Below are positions 52,524 to 61,294 of a DNA stretch of 61,330 bases, piece by piece. Source of the stretch: Bacillota bacterium (lineage in GTDB: Bacteria; Bacillota; Clostridia; Lachnospirales; Lachnospiraceae). The notes below the pieces were generated by a model. The model was not told the origin of the DNA, did no database searches, and worked only from the letters and a program-made list of their open reading frames with translations. Position 1 is the first letter of the stretch, and the number at the start of each line of letters is the position of its first letter. The position numbers were made by a program, and so were the translations under genes. The stretch is taken from positions 1 through 61,330 of the forward strand of contig JAEZWQ010000038.1 in NCBI GenBank assembly GCA_023420085.1, written 5' to 3'.

Positions 52524-53727
52524 CTACAAAACTTCCATTTTCCATTATTGAAACTTTGTTACCATCTGCTGTAATACCAATAACTTTCATATTATCAGAC
52601 CCAATCATAATATCCTCATGAACCATTGATTCATTCCAGCCAATTTCTTCCTTTGGTAATTTTGATGTTGTATTTTCATCATATGCTGCACCAATGGCTA
52701 TATGACAAGCCGCATTCTCATCAATCAACGTTTCAAAAAAAGGTTTATCAAATTGATTAATAGGAGAGGTTTTATCTACCAAGGCAACTTCTCCCAACCT
52801 CTTTGATCCTTCATCTGTTTCAAGGAATTTTTTTATTAAATCCTCATGACAATCTGACTTAAACGAAATTATTTCTCCATCTTTAAAATCTAACTCAAGT
52901 CCTGTAACTACCTTATCATAAAGCACAAATGGCTTTCTTATTTTTGCATGACCATTTACTCTCATCTTATGTGGCATAGTGAACACTTCCTCTGTTGGTA
53001 CATTTGGTATAAATTCATTTCCATCCTTATATGTACTATTACCACCAGCCCAACGAGCATCTAATGCAAGACCTATTTCTAGCTCAGTTTCTCCATCACT
53101 AAAGCATATCTTATCAAATTTATACTCATTTAATTTTTTAAGTCTGTATTTTAGTTGGTCATCATGCTTTTTCCATGCCTCTAGCACATTTTCATTATCT
53201 ATGCGCATTATTTTCATGAAGTCATTAAAAAGCATTTCTTTAGCTTCCTCAATATTATTATCAGGATACATTTTAGTCGCCCAATCTTTAGTAACATATG
53301 GAGCAACTACCCATTTTACTTCATCTCTCATTATTTTTTCATGAATAGACTTATAGGCCTTGTTTTTTATTTTTATAAAATTAGAAACCTTTTCTGTTGA
53401 TACATTTTTATTCGGCTCTGAAAATGCTACTAAAGATATTCTATGATACTGATTATCTACAAGTTCTTCTTCATATCTTGCATCATAATCTCCAATAAAA
53501 GTCAAGGCCTCTTCATTTCCATATAGAAATCTGGCATCAGCCAATTCCGAATCTAGAAATATACACTTAACATCAACGGCACCACATATATACGCATGAT
53601 TAACCATTTCTCTAACCATGTCCAATGCCTCATGTGGAGCTGATATTTTTAGCTTTTCACCTTTTTTGATATTTATAGCTCTCTCAATCAATAACTGAGC
53701 ATACTTTTTTACTTCTTCTTTGTTCAT
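52507..53727 (-). CDS. M29-family aminopeptidase (AmpS/PepS type)
   Basis: The 406-residue metallopeptidase has the M29 signatures ARWAGGNSTYKDGNEFIPNVPTEEVFTMP (cited only to locate the Glu ligands, about 235-263), CHIAIGAAYDENT and VHEDIMIGSDNM, with His/Asp ligands. It releases N-terminal residues from peptides with a co-catalytic metal pair. It starts 12 bases after pyrE, so it is probably co-transcribed with pyrimidine genes, though no functional link is obvious. Confidence 0.9.
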   Translation of the reverse strand: MNKEEVKKYAQLLIERAINIKKGEKLKISAPHEALDMVREMVNHAYICGAVDVKCIFLDSELADARFLYGNEEALTFIGDYDARYEEELVDNQYHRISLVAFSEPNKNVSTEKVSNFIKIKNKAYKSIHEKIMRDEVKWVVAPYVTKDWATKMYPDNNIEEAKEMLFNDFMKIMRIDNENVLEAWKKHDDQLKYRLKKLNEYKFDKICFSDGETELEIGLALDARWAGGNSTYKDGNEFIPNVPTEEVFTMPHKMRVNGHAKIRKPFVLYDKVVTGLELDFKDGEIISFKSDCHEDLIKKFLETDEGSKRLGEVALVDKTSPINQFDKPFFETLIDENAACHIAIGAAYDENTTSKLPKEEIGWNESMVHEDIMIGSDNMKVIGITADGNKVSIMENGSFVDEFTI

Positions 53728-53739
53728 ATAGTCCTCCTA

Positions 53740-54321
53740 CTAGTCAAATTTTTTACGGCTACCAGGTTTTACTAATTCCAGCTTTCCTGCCTTACAAAGT
53801 GGGCAATCATCCTTATCATAGGTATTTATTTGAAGACTAACGGCACCAAATATTGGATAACCTATATCTTTCCCCTGAGTTCTATCAGCTAGACAAGCTA
53901 TACCAATAACATTTGCTCCGCACTCTTTTAACACTTTTATAGTCTCAAGCGAAGATTTCCCTGTAGTTACAACATCTTCTACTACAAGTACATTCATTCC
54001 TTCTTCTACCTTAAACCCTCTTCTAAGAGTCATCTCATTATTTTCTCTCTCTGTAAATATAGCTGGGCAACCAAGTACTCGTCCTAATTCGTATGCTATT
54101 ATTATACCACCCATTGCAGGACCTACAACCATATCCACCTTAATTCCATTTAATTTTTCTTTTATTACCTTACAAACTTTTTCTGCCCTATCTGGATACA
54201 TTAAAAGTTTTGCACACTGACAGTATCCATCGCTATGTTTTCCTGACGAAAGTAGAAAATGCCCTGATAAAAGCGCTTCACTCTCTTTTAATAATTCGAT
54301 AACATCAATTTTTTCCATCAT
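53740..54321 (-). CDS. pyrE: orotate phosphoribosyltransferase
   Basis: The 193-residue type I phosphoribosyltransferase has the PRPP loop VLVVEDVVTTGKSSLETI and GPAMGGIIIAYELG. It joins orotate to PRPP to make OMP. An extra C-terminal CPLC motif (DDCPLCKAGK) could bind metal, a feature of a subset of bacterial PyrE. The ATG at 54321 makes an ATGA overlap with pyrD. Confidence 0.94.
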   Translation of the reverse strand: MMEKIDVIELLKESEALLSGHFLLSSGKHSDGYCQCAKLLMYPDRAEKVCKVIKEKLNGIKVDMVVGPAMGGIIIAYELGRVLGCPAIFTERENNEMTLRRGFKVEEGMNVLVVEDVVTTGKSSLETIKVLKECGANVIGIACLADRTQGKDIGYPIFGAVSLQINTYDKDDCPLCKAGKLELVKPGSRKKFD

Positions 54322-55214
54322 ATTATTCCCCTTATTTCTTCTAAACTATTAATTCCTTCTTTTTTCATAAAATCTTCTATTCCATCAATAATATCAATCA
54401 TGACACATGGATTTATAAAGTTCGCTGCACCAACTTGTATCGCACTTGACCCAGCCATTATAAATTCTATGGCATCTTCCCATGTTGTTATTCCACCCAT
54501 GCCAATAACTGGGCAATCAACCACACTATATACATCACGAACCATTCTAAGCGCTATAGGTTTTATTGCTGGTCCAGATAGGCCTGCTGTTATATTATTA
54601 AAAATAGCCTGTCTCCTATATATATCTATAGCTAATGCATTAAAAGTATTTACCAATGAAAGTGCATCTGCGCCTGCCTCTCTGCACGCATAAGCCATTT
54701 CTTTAATATTCTCAGCATTTGGAGAAAGTTTTACAATTAATGGTAACTTTGTGTATGGCCTTATACTTTTAACTGCATCCTTTGCAACATCAGTCTTTAT
54801 CCCTAAAGCCATCCCTCCATGCTTAACATTAGGACATGAAATATTAAGTTCGATCATATCTATGTCTACTGTACTTATTAATTTAACTGCCTCTTGATAG
54901 TCCTCAATTGTTGCCCCACCAATATTTGCTATTATTTTTAGGCTATATTTTTTCAAATTTTTATGTTCGTTTTCAATATAAGCCCTTACAGATGGATTTT
55001 GTAATCCTATACTATTCATTATTCCGGAAGCTGTTTCATGTATTCTCCTACCTTGATTTCCATCTTTTTTATAAATCGTAAGACCTTTTGTCGATATTCC
55101 ACCAATACGGTTAAGATCAATATATGGCTCAAATTCTCTTCCAAATCCAAAAGTTCCTGAGGCAGCAATAACAGGATTATTAAATTGTACTCCACAAATA
55201 TTTGTTTTAAGCAT
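54318..55214 (-). CDS. pyrD: dihydroorotate dehydrogenase B, catalytic subunit
   Basis: FMN barrel enzyme of about 298 residues: NPVIAASGTFGFGREF, STKGLT, ELNISCPNVKHGG (the Cys is the class 1B catalytic base), VNTFNALAID and GMGGITTWEDAIEFI. It works with PyrK to pass electrons from dihydroorotate to NAD. I chose the ATG at 55214, which has AAAGGAGGT 8 bases upstream, instead of an earlier in-frame codon inside pyrK. Confidence 0.94.
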   Translation of the reverse strand: MLKTNICGVQFNNPVIAASGTFGFGREFEPYIDLNRIGGISTKGLTIYKKDGNQGRRIHETASGIMNSIGLQNPSVRAYIENEHKNLKKYSLKIIANIGGATIEDYQEAVKLISTVDIDMIELNISCPNVKHGGMALGIKTDVAKDAVKSIRPYTKLPLIVKLSPNAENIKEMAYACREAGADALSLVNTFNALAIDIYRRQAIFNNITAGLSGPAIKPIALRMVRDVYSVVDCPVIGMGGITTWEDAIEFIMAGSSAIQVGAANFINPCVMIDIIDGIEDFMKKEGINSLEEIRGII

Positions 55215-55944
55215 CAAGACGTACCTCCTTTGCATCAAATACTGGTCCATCTTTGCATATTCGTAAAATCCCCTTATCTTTTACTTCAATCTGGCATCCA
55301 AGACAAGCTCCGATTCCACATCCCATATGCGCTTCAAGTGATACATAGGTATTATATGATGGTTCTTTAATTATAACTGCCTTCATCATAGGCGTTGGAC
55401 CACATACAAACGCAGCATCATAAGCATTTTTTTCAATTAGCTCAGTTACAAACCCTTTTTCTCCTACACTCCCATCTTCAGTAGCTATGCTTACACTCGC
55501 ATATTCTTTAAACTCCTCTATGCAATATACCTCGTTTTTAAATCCTGCCAATAAATCTATTTTTTTTGCCTTTAAATTTTTTGCAAGGTATAGCAACGGT
55601 GCTATTCCAATTCCTCCTGAAATTAAGGCAACTTTTTCATATTCGTTTTTTGTATTAAATCCATTTCCTAGAGGTCCTAAAATACTTATGTGATCACCAT
55701 TCCTGCAATTAGATAAAATTCCTGTCCCTTTACCAACTACAAGATAAAGAAATTCAATATATTCATCAGTTATATCATATATACTTATCGGCCTTGATAG
55801 ATATGGATATTCGTTCCATGCCCTAAGCATATAAAATTGTCCTGGTTCTCCCTTAAATTTGCCTTCAAGCCGTATTTTATAAACATCTTTTGCAACACAA
55901 CTATTTTCAACTACCTTTACTCTTACATACCCTTTATTTTCCAT
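55207..55944 (-). CDS. pyrK: dihydroorotate dehydrogenase B, electron-transfer subunit
   Basis: This subunit of about 245 residues contains an FAD-binding domain (LSRPISIYDI), an NAD(P)-binding part (ISGGIGIAPLLYLAK) and a C-terminal [2Fe-2S] site (CGIGACLGCQIEV...ICKDGPVF). It links PyrD to NAD. The ATG at 55944 overlaps the pyrF end by 11 bases; a TTG three codons upstream is less likely. Confidence 0.94.
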   Translation of the reverse strand: MENKGYVRVKVVENSCVAKDVYKIRLEGKFKGEPGQFYMLRAWNEYPYLSRPISIYDITDEYIEFLYLVVGKGTGILSNCRNGDHISILGPLGNGFNTKNEYEKVALISGGIGIAPLLYLAKNLKAKKIDLLAGFKNEVYCIEEFKEYASVSIATEDGSVGEKGFVTELIEKNAYDAAFVCGPTPMMKAVIIKEPSYNTYVSLEAHMGCGIGACLGCQIEVKDKGILRICKDGPVFDAKEVRLDA

Positions 55945-56785
55945 AAATATCAACTTTCATATCCAATACTGCTTTTCTAGTATACTCTTGAAACTTTCTT
56001 TCCCCATCTTCATATTTCTTATATGCAGTTATTATTCCTCTTGATGAGTTCACAACTCCACCATCAAAGTTTCCTAGATAAGTTCTTATGTCTTCTGGCT
56101 TCCCTCCTTGCGCACCATATCCAGGTATTAAAAAATATGAGTTTGGATATCTATTTCTTATATCCCTTGCTTCCTCGCTATGCGTTCCACCAACTACCAT
56201 ACCTACACTTGAATACCCACACTCACCAATAAAGTCATTAGCTATGTCAACTAATCTATCCCCAAGGTGATAATATACCGGTTTATCCCCTGACACTAAA
56301 TATTCAATGTCTTTAGCTCCCTCATTAGAAGTTCTTAGAAGAACAAACAATCCCTTTTCATTATTTTTAACATAGTCTAAATAAGGTGTTATACTATCAA
56401 AGCCCATATAAGGACTCAATGTTATAAAATCAGCTTCAAAATCCCCACTAAAATGGGCTTTTGCATATTCTTTTGCAGTAGCAGCAATATCCCCTCTCTT
56501 TATGTCCGCAATGCTTAAAATATTCTTTTCATTAAGATATTTAAGCGTACGTGAATATGCTCTTAGTCCATCTATTCCATTAGCTTCATAATATGCTATC
56601 TGTAGTTTATATATTGCTGTACAATCATTAGTTGCATCTATTATTAATCTATTAAATTCAAATATAGCATCTTCGACAGAATTATTCTCCTTTATATATT
56701 TAGGTATATAATCCATATGTGTATCTAGTCCTACACATACTATGCCCTTGTTTTTAACTTCATCATAAAGCCTATCTATTATCAT
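55934..56785 (-). CDS. pyrF: orotidine-5'-phosphate decarboxylase (long, type 2)
   Basis: The 283-residue barrel has GIVCVGLDTH at the N-terminus and the catalytic Asp-Lys-Asp array SIADIKRGDIAATA. It is longer than the 230-240-residue type 1 enzymes, as in the type 2 subfamily of clostridia and actinobacteria. It makes UMP from OMP. It overlaps pyrC and pyrK. Confidence 0.94.
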   Translation of the reverse strand: MIIDRLYDEVKNKGIVCVGLDTHMDYIPKYIKENNSVEDAIFEFNRLIIDATNDCTAIYKLQIAYYEANGIDGLRAYSRTLKYLNEKNILSIADIKRGDIAATAKEYAKAHFSGDFEADFITLSPYMGFDSITPYLDYVKNNEKGLFVLLRTSNEGAKDIEYLVSGDKPVYYHLGDRLVDIANDFIGECGYSSVGMVVGGTHSEEARDIRNRYPNSYFLIPGYGAQGGKPEDIRTYLGNFDGGVVNSSRGIITAYKKYEDGERKFQEYTRKAVLDMKVDIYGK

Positions 56786-57965
56786 CTTTTAATATCCTAC
56801 CATTTCTCATTGTCAATAAAACTTTTCCAAATAATAACTTACCATCAAATGGGGTGTTCCTTGATTTAGACTTAAATTTATTGGAATCTACCTTAACCTC
56901 TGCATCCTTATCAACAATAACAATATCTGCATAATATCCCTCTTTTAATATTCCTCTTTTCTCTAGTCTTAAAATACTCGCCCCTCCATAGCTCATTATT
57001 TTACTTAATTTTTTATAATCAATATGTCCTTCTTTTACAAGATATGTATTACATATAGAGAATGCTGTTTCCAAACCAACCAATCCCGGGCTTCCCTTAG
57101 ATTTATCTTCATCACTATGTGGTGCATGATCTGTTCCTATGCAATCAATCGTATCATCTTTTATGGCTTCTATCATTGCTTCAACATCTTGTTTGTTTCT
57201 AATAGGCGGGTTAACCCTATATTCCATATCATACAATGATATGTGATGGGGTGTTACTTCTGCTGTTACATTATATCCCTTAGACTTGCCATATCTTATT
57301 GCATCTATCGAATCCTTTGTACTAACATGTGACATATGAATATGGCATCCTGTTTGCCCACTAAGGTATACATCTCTAATAGTAATCAAATCTTCTGCCA
57401 CCCTATAATCATATGGACTAATCTCTGAATCTTCTGCATGTACCATTATTGTCTTATCTAATTTTGCACATATTTTGCATGCTTCATACATCATATGGTT
57501 GCTCAATAGATCTTTTCCATCATCACTAAGTATTTTTACCTGATCGTTAAGTTTAGTAAAATCAATAAATTCTTGCCCTAATAATCCCTTTGTAAGGCTA
57601 AATGTCTGATTTATACCACATATATCTATTTCTTTAGCTTTTTCATTAATATAATTTAAGGTTTCAATATTGTCGCAAATTGGCTTAGTATTTGCCATTA
57701 AATTTACAAATGTATATCCCCCATTTATTGCTGCCCAAGATCCAGTCTCTAAGTCCTCTTTGTAAGTAAAACCAGGATCTCTAAAATGAGCATGTGTATC
57801 AATAAATCCTGGCATTATAATATTATTTTTTGCATCTATCTTAACTTTTGCATCCTCATTATCTAGCTTGCCTATTTTTATTATTTTATCATTCTCAATT
57901 AGTATATCTGCAATTTCATCCCTAAAAGCATCTACTAATCTTCCGTTTTTTATTAAAATTTTCAT
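56772..57965 (-). CDS. pyrC: dihydroorotase
   Basis: The 397-residue amidohydrolase has the metal motif GFIDTHAHFRDPG, the further His of MVHAEDSE and HMSHVST, and the catalytic Asp of GTDHAPHSDEDK. It cyclises carbamoyl aspartate. Its length and motifs place it in the class I group. It starts 1 base after pyrI. Confidence 0.94.
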   Translation of the reverse strand: MKILIKNGRLVDAFRDEIADILIENDKIIKIGKLDNEDAKVKIDAKNNIIMPGFIDTHAHFRDPGFTYKEDLETGSWAAINGGYTFVNLMANTKPICDNIETLNYINEKAKEIDICGINQTFSLTKGLLGQEFIDFTKLNDQVKILSDDGKDLLSNHMMYEACKICAKLDKTIMVHAEDSEISPYDYRVAEDLITIRDVYLSGQTGCHIHMSHVSTKDSIDAIRYGKSKGYNVTAEVTPHHISLYDMEYRVNPPIRNKQDVEAMIEAIKDDTIDCIGTDHAPHSDEDKSKGSPGLVGLETAFSICNTYLVKEGHIDYKKLSKIMSYGGASILRLEKRGILKEGYYADIVIVDKDAEVKVDSNKFKSKSRNTPFDGKLLFGKVLLTMRNGRILKDDNR

Positions 57966-57966
57966 A

Positions 57967-58392
57967 TTATCCTAACTTATATATGTGTTCACAATAATCG
58001 CATTTATATTCAGCACTGTCTTCATTTATTAAAGTAAGACTCTGGCTCATATTTCTCTCGCTATTCGTTATACATCTTGGATTACTACATTTTATTATCG
58101 AATTAATTTTTTTAGGTAAAACAAGTCTTTTCTTTTCCTTTATTTTTTCATCTTCAATTATATTTATCGTTATGTTTTTATCTAATAGACTTAATATATT
58201 CAAATCGATCTCTATATTATTTTCAATTTTTATAAGGTCTTTTTTACCCATTTTTGTAGAGTCAACATTCATAATTAACGCAACAACATAATCAGCTTTT
58301 TTTAATTCTAGCAGCTCATATATTTTTATACCTAATCCCGCCTTTATATGGTCAATAACTATTCCCTTTTTTATGCTATTAATGCTTAACAA
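57967..58392 (-). CDS. pyrI: aspartate carbamoyltransferase regulatory subunit
   Basis: The 141-residue protein has an N-terminal allosteric nucleotide domain (IKKGIVIDHIKAGLG) and a C-terminal zinc domain with the four cysteines CSNPRC and CDYC. It forms the E. coli-type holoenzyme with PyrB and gives CTP/ATP control. The start is TTG at 58392 with GGAGGTGAT upstream; its base directly abuts the pyrB stop. Confidence 0.92.
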   Translation of the reverse strand: MLSINSIKKGIVIDHIKAGLGIKIYELLELKKADYVVALIMNVDSTKMGKKDLIKIENNIEIDLNILSLLDKNITINIIEDEKIKEKKRLVLPKKINSIIKCSNPRCITNSERNMSQSLTLINEDSAEYKCDYCEHIYKLG

Positions 58393-59307
58393 CTAAATCA
58401 CCTCCAATAGCTTTAATATAAGCGCCATTCTTACTATCATTCCATAATGAACCTGTTGAAAATATACAGCTCTTTTATCATTATCTACTTCTGTAGAAAT
58501 TTCATTCACTCTTGGTAGTGGATGAAGAATTATCATGTCCTCTTTAGCATTTTCAAGTTTTTTATTATCAAGAATATAACTATCCTTTAATCTTATATAA
58601 TCTGCCTCATTGAAAAATCTCTCTTTTTGAACCCTGGTCATATAAAGTATATCCAGTTTATCAATAACATCTTCAAGTCTTTCAACTTCTATATATTCAA
58701 TCCCTTTATTATCTAACATATGTTTAATATACTTAGGCACTTTTAGTTCTTCTGGTGATATAAAGTAAAACTTATTCCCACTGAATTCACTAAGCATATG
58801 TACCAGTGAATGAACTGTTCTACCAAATTTTAGATCGCCACAAAGCCCTACAACCATATTTTCTAAGCTTCCTCTTGTTTGATTGATTGTAAGTAAGTCT
58901 GTCAATGTTTGTGTTGGGTGTTGATGTCCCCCATCACCTGCGTTAATTATCGGAACATCAGAGTATTCACCTGCTAATTTTGCTGCACCTTCCTTAGGAT
59001 GTCTCATCGCTATTATGTCTACATATGAGCTAACAGTTCTAATTGTATCAGCTAATGTTTCACCCTTTGTTGTAGATGAAGCATTTGCATCTGAAAATCC
59101 TATAACACTTCCTCCAAGCCTACACATAGCTGCTTCAAAGCTTAATCTAGTCCTTGTAGATGGTTCAAAAAAAAGAGTCCCCAAAAGTTTTCCATCACAT
59201 AATTTTGAAAACTTTTGGGGACTCTTTAAAATATCATTAGAAATATTTAAAAGTTCTTTAATTTTTTTACAATTCAGATCATCCGTACTCAATAAATGAT
59301 TGCCCAT
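58393..59307 (-). CDS. pyrB: aspartate carbamoyltransferase catalytic subunit
   Basis: The 304-residue enzyme has the carbamoyl-phosphate site FFEPSTRTRLSFE (about 47-59), HPTQTLTDL and HPLPRVNEIS. It makes carbamoyl aspartate, the committed step of pyrimidine synthesis. It is the first gene of the pyrBICFKDE operon, with TTGACA-17-TACAAT upstream and AAAGGGAGG before the ATG. Its codons 27-46 contain the strong terminator-like stem at 59167-59227, a very unusual position. Confidence 0.95.
   Translation of the reverse strand: MGNHLLSTDDLNCKKIKELLNISNDILKSPQKFSKLCDGKLLGTLFFEPSTRTRLSFEAAMCRLGGSVIGFSDANASSTTKGETLADTIRTVSSYVDIIAMRHPKEGAAKLAGEYSDVPIINAGDGGHQHPTQTLTDLLTINQTRGSLENMVVGLCGDLKFGRTVHSLVHMLSEFSGNKFYFISPEELKVPKYIKHMLDNKGIEYIEVERLEDVIDKLDILYMTRVQKERFFNEADYIRLKDSYILDNKKLENAKEDMIILHPLPRVNEISTEVDNDKRAVYFQQVHYGMIVRMALILKLLEVI
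59167..59227 (-). terminator. intrinsic terminator inside the pyrB coding sequence (candidate attenuator)
   Basis: On the minus strand a perfect 21-bp stem (59227-59207 with 59192-59172; core AGTCCCCAAAAGTTTTC) encloses a 14-base loop and runs into a T8 tract (59174-59167). All of it is coding sequence for residues about 27-46, ending in the conserved GKLLGTLFFEPSTR segment. Transcription from the pyrB promoter would meet it about 100 bases after the start site. Confidence 0.8.
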
Positions 59308-59335
59308 AATAACCTCCCTTTTATATATCTTGATT

Positions 59336-59364
59336 ATTGTAAACTAACTAATTATAAATGTCAA
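59336..59364 (-). promoter_or_regulatory. pyr operon promoter
   Basis: TTGACA (59364-59359), 17-base spacer, TACAAT (59341-59336) on the minus strand. The start site would be near 59329, leaving a leader of only about 22 bases, which is too short for a PyrR-type attenuator upstream of pyrB. Confidence 0.8.
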
Positions 59365-59387
59365 TATAAATTATAGTCAAATATAAT

Positions 59388-59454
59388 GAAAGCATACGAG
59401 GTGTCGGGAGTTTGATGGATAACTAGTATGAGATGAAACGATAACGAAAGCATA
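59388..59454. other. unexplained GC-richer segment bounded by GAAAGCATA repeats
   Basis: GAAAGCATA occurs at 59388-59396 and again at 59446-59454. The 49 bases between (with GAGGTGTCGGGAGTTTGATGG) are clearly richer in G than the very AT-rich surroundings. It lies between the divergent pyrB promoter and the RNase H-like gene. It may be part of a structured 5' leader or an operator pair. I could not match it to a known riboswitch. Confidence 0.35.
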
Positions 59455-59559
59455 TTAGATAAAATATTGCATTATTCATATTTATTTAATATAAGTAGAC
59501 CATAATAAAGAATGGAGATAAACTATCACTACAAAACGGGAATGTTTAAATGAGAAAAA

Positions 59560-60699
59560 GTGGGTAAGTTTAACTTGAATTTTATAAGAATATGCGTTAT
59601 AAACATATCAGGAAAAATTAAAATAAGACAATCAAAACCAAAACATAGTAAAAGAAAATTGATAAAAATGAAAGAATTTACAAAAGAAACCATTAACAAA
59701 TATCCATATATTAAAAAAAATACTCTATATTTTGATATAGAAACAACAGGATTTATAAATTCAAATTCTCACATATATATGATAGGTATGTTCTATCTGA
59801 ACAACAATATATTAAGATATAAATTTTTATTTGCAGAAAATCTAGCAGATGAAGTCCAGATCTTAACTTCTTTTAAAAATATTCTATCTTATTTTGATAA
59901 TGTCATCACTTTCAATGGAACCACATTTGATATACCATATATAAAATGGAGAGCTGATTATTATGGAATTGATATATCTTTTCAAAATATTAGCCACACA
60001 GATATGTATAGAGTCTTCAAATCAAAATCACATCTATTTAATTTGAAAAAATACAATCAGAAAAGTATAGAACAGTTTTTGGGGTTATTTAGAGAAGATA
60101 AATATACTGGCGGGGACCTGATAGACATATATAAAGATTATACAAATAATCCTACTTCTGAAAAGGAATATATACTAACACTACATAATATAAATGATCT
60201 TGAGGGTATGGCCCATGTTACAAATATGCATTTATACTATGCCACTTTTGATTGGGAATTAATAAAAAGCAATGATAGTGGTGACATATATGAAATTACC
60301 CTAAAAAGCAAATATAGTTTCCCAACAAACCATATTTGCTCATTTGATTCATGCAAGGTAATATATTCATCAAATAATGTAATCATACAATTACCTATAA
60401 TTTCAGATACAAAAAAACTTTTTTTTGACGACTACCAAAACTACTATTTTCTACCAAAAGAAGATATGGCTATTCATAAATCGGTCGGTCAATTTGTATG
60501 TGCACCTAATAAAATTAAGGCTACAAAAAATACTGCTTACATAAAAAAAACAGATAGATTCATACATCTTCCATTTAATCTAAATAATATGTTTAAGGAT
60601 GAATATAAAGACAAAACAGGTTATATCCCAGCGTCACAATTTAATAATTCAATAATAGATAAACTTTTACAGCATAATTTTGGAGGTAAGCATAAATGA
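59560..60699 (+). CDS. RNase H-like (DnaQ-fold) predicted exonuclease
   Basis: Up to 379 residues. The catalytic domain (about 60-230) has TLYFDIETTGF (DxE, exonuclease motif I), ITFNGTTFDIPYI (motif II) and LTLHNINDLEGM (motif III with a final Asp), as in YprB/RNase_H_2 proteins. A C-terminal half (about 230-379) is beta-rich and unassigned. The start is uncertain: a GTG at 59560 gives the full length, and an ATG at 59668 gives about 343 residues and begins closer to the domain; neither has a strong ribosome site. It overlaps crcB by 4 bases. Confidence 0.78.
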   Translation: MGKFNLNFIRICVINISGKIKIRQSKPKHSKRKLIKMKEFTKETINKYPYIKKNTLYFDIETTGFINSNSHIYMIGMFYLNNNILRYKFLFAENLADEVQILTSFKNILSYFDNVITFNGTTFDIPYIKWRADYYGIDISFQNISHTDMYRVFKSKSHLFNLKKYNQKSIEQFLGLFREDKYTGGDLIDIYKDYTNNPTSEKEYILTLHNINDLEGMAHVTNMHLYYATFDWELIKSNDSGDIYEITLKSKYSFPTNHICSFDSCKVIYSSNNVIIQLPIISDTKKLFFDDYQNYYFLPKEDMAIHKSVGQFVCAPNKIKATKNTAYIKKTDRFIHLPFNLNNMFKDEYKDKTGYIPASQFNNSIIDKLLQHNFGGKHK

Positions 60700-61052
60700 T
60701 ATATGTTGCTATTGGTGGAGCTATAGGTTCCCTTTTTCGCTACCTAATTAGTTTAATAACTATTAACTCAAAATTTCCATTTTCAACATTTGTAGTTAAC
60801 ATCATAGGTTGTCTACTTATAGGTATCTTTTTCACACTTGGAAATAACTCTCTATCAAACAATCTTAACCTTTTACTAAAAACAGGTTTTTGTGGAGGTT
60901 TTACAACTTTTTCAACATTTAGCTTAGAGTCCCTAACGCTGTTAAAAAATGGTAACTATCTTATAGGAGGATTATATATTGTTTCAAGTATCATTTTAGG
61001 TATAATTTTTGTATTATTAGGTATTATAATTGGTAAATATATAAAAATATAG
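60696..61052 (+). CDS. crcB: fluoride exporter CrcB/FluC
   Basis: The 118-residue protein has four membrane segments and the Fluc motifs GGAIGSLFRYLIS and GFCGGFTTFSTFSLES, whose Phe/Thr/Ser line the fluoride pore. It works as a dual-topology dimer that exports F-. GGAGGTAAGC precedes the ATG, which overlaps the upstream stop as ATGA. Many species need two homologues; only one is visible. No fluoride riboswitch is seen upstream. Confidence 0.93.
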   Translation: MIYVAIGGAIGSLFRYLISLITINSKFPFSTFVVNIIGCLLIGIFFTLGNNSLSNNLNLLLKTGFCGGFTTFSTFSLESLTLLKNGNYLIGGLYIVSSIILGIIFVLLGIIIGKYIKI

Positions 61053-61076
61053 ACTGTATAATATTATACAGTCTAT
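61049..61076 (+). terminator. crcB terminator
   Basis: ATAGACTGTATAAT (61049-61062) is followed by its perfect inverted copy (61063-61076) and ATTTTTA. The stop codon TAG is part of the stem. Confidence 0.8.
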
Positions 61077-61294
61077 ATTTTTATTGGTAGTGTAAATTTT
61101 TTTGTGTAAACCTCTCAGATTGATGATAAAATTCCTAGTTTGCATCTTTGATTGTATAAATTATTTTTTTATACGGGTCTTAATCGCATTTGTTGCTATT
61201 ATCCCCCCCCGTATTTATTTACTAGCATGAATTTTGATGCATGTCAAGAGAGCCCAACCATTATTGGGCTTTTCTTGACCCTTTATTCATCTAC
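61077..61294. other. gene-free stretch at the right edge with a C8 run and hairpin
   Basis: No gene is visible. The stretch contains GTGTAAA twice (about 61090-61110), resembling a degraded insertion-sequence end. It also contains a run of eight C at 61203-61210, and GTCAAGA..AGCCCAA pairing with TTGGGCT..TCTTGAC (61243-61279), a strong stem that could end transcription coming from the right on the minus strand. Confidence 0.5.

Noticed and set aside
59308..59335. PyrR-type attenuator or UTP riboswitch upstream of pyrB
   Set aside because: The promoter lies so close that the leader is only about 22 bases; no stem or PyrR-binding loop fits there.
59388..60695. Fluoride riboswitch controlling crcB
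   Set aside because: crcB overlaps the upstream gene and the leader of the unit shows none of the conserved fluoride-aptamer segments.
61080..61125. Terminus of an IS256-like element
   Set aside because: Repeated GTGTAAA is suggestive, but no partner inverted repeat or transposase frame lies in the window.
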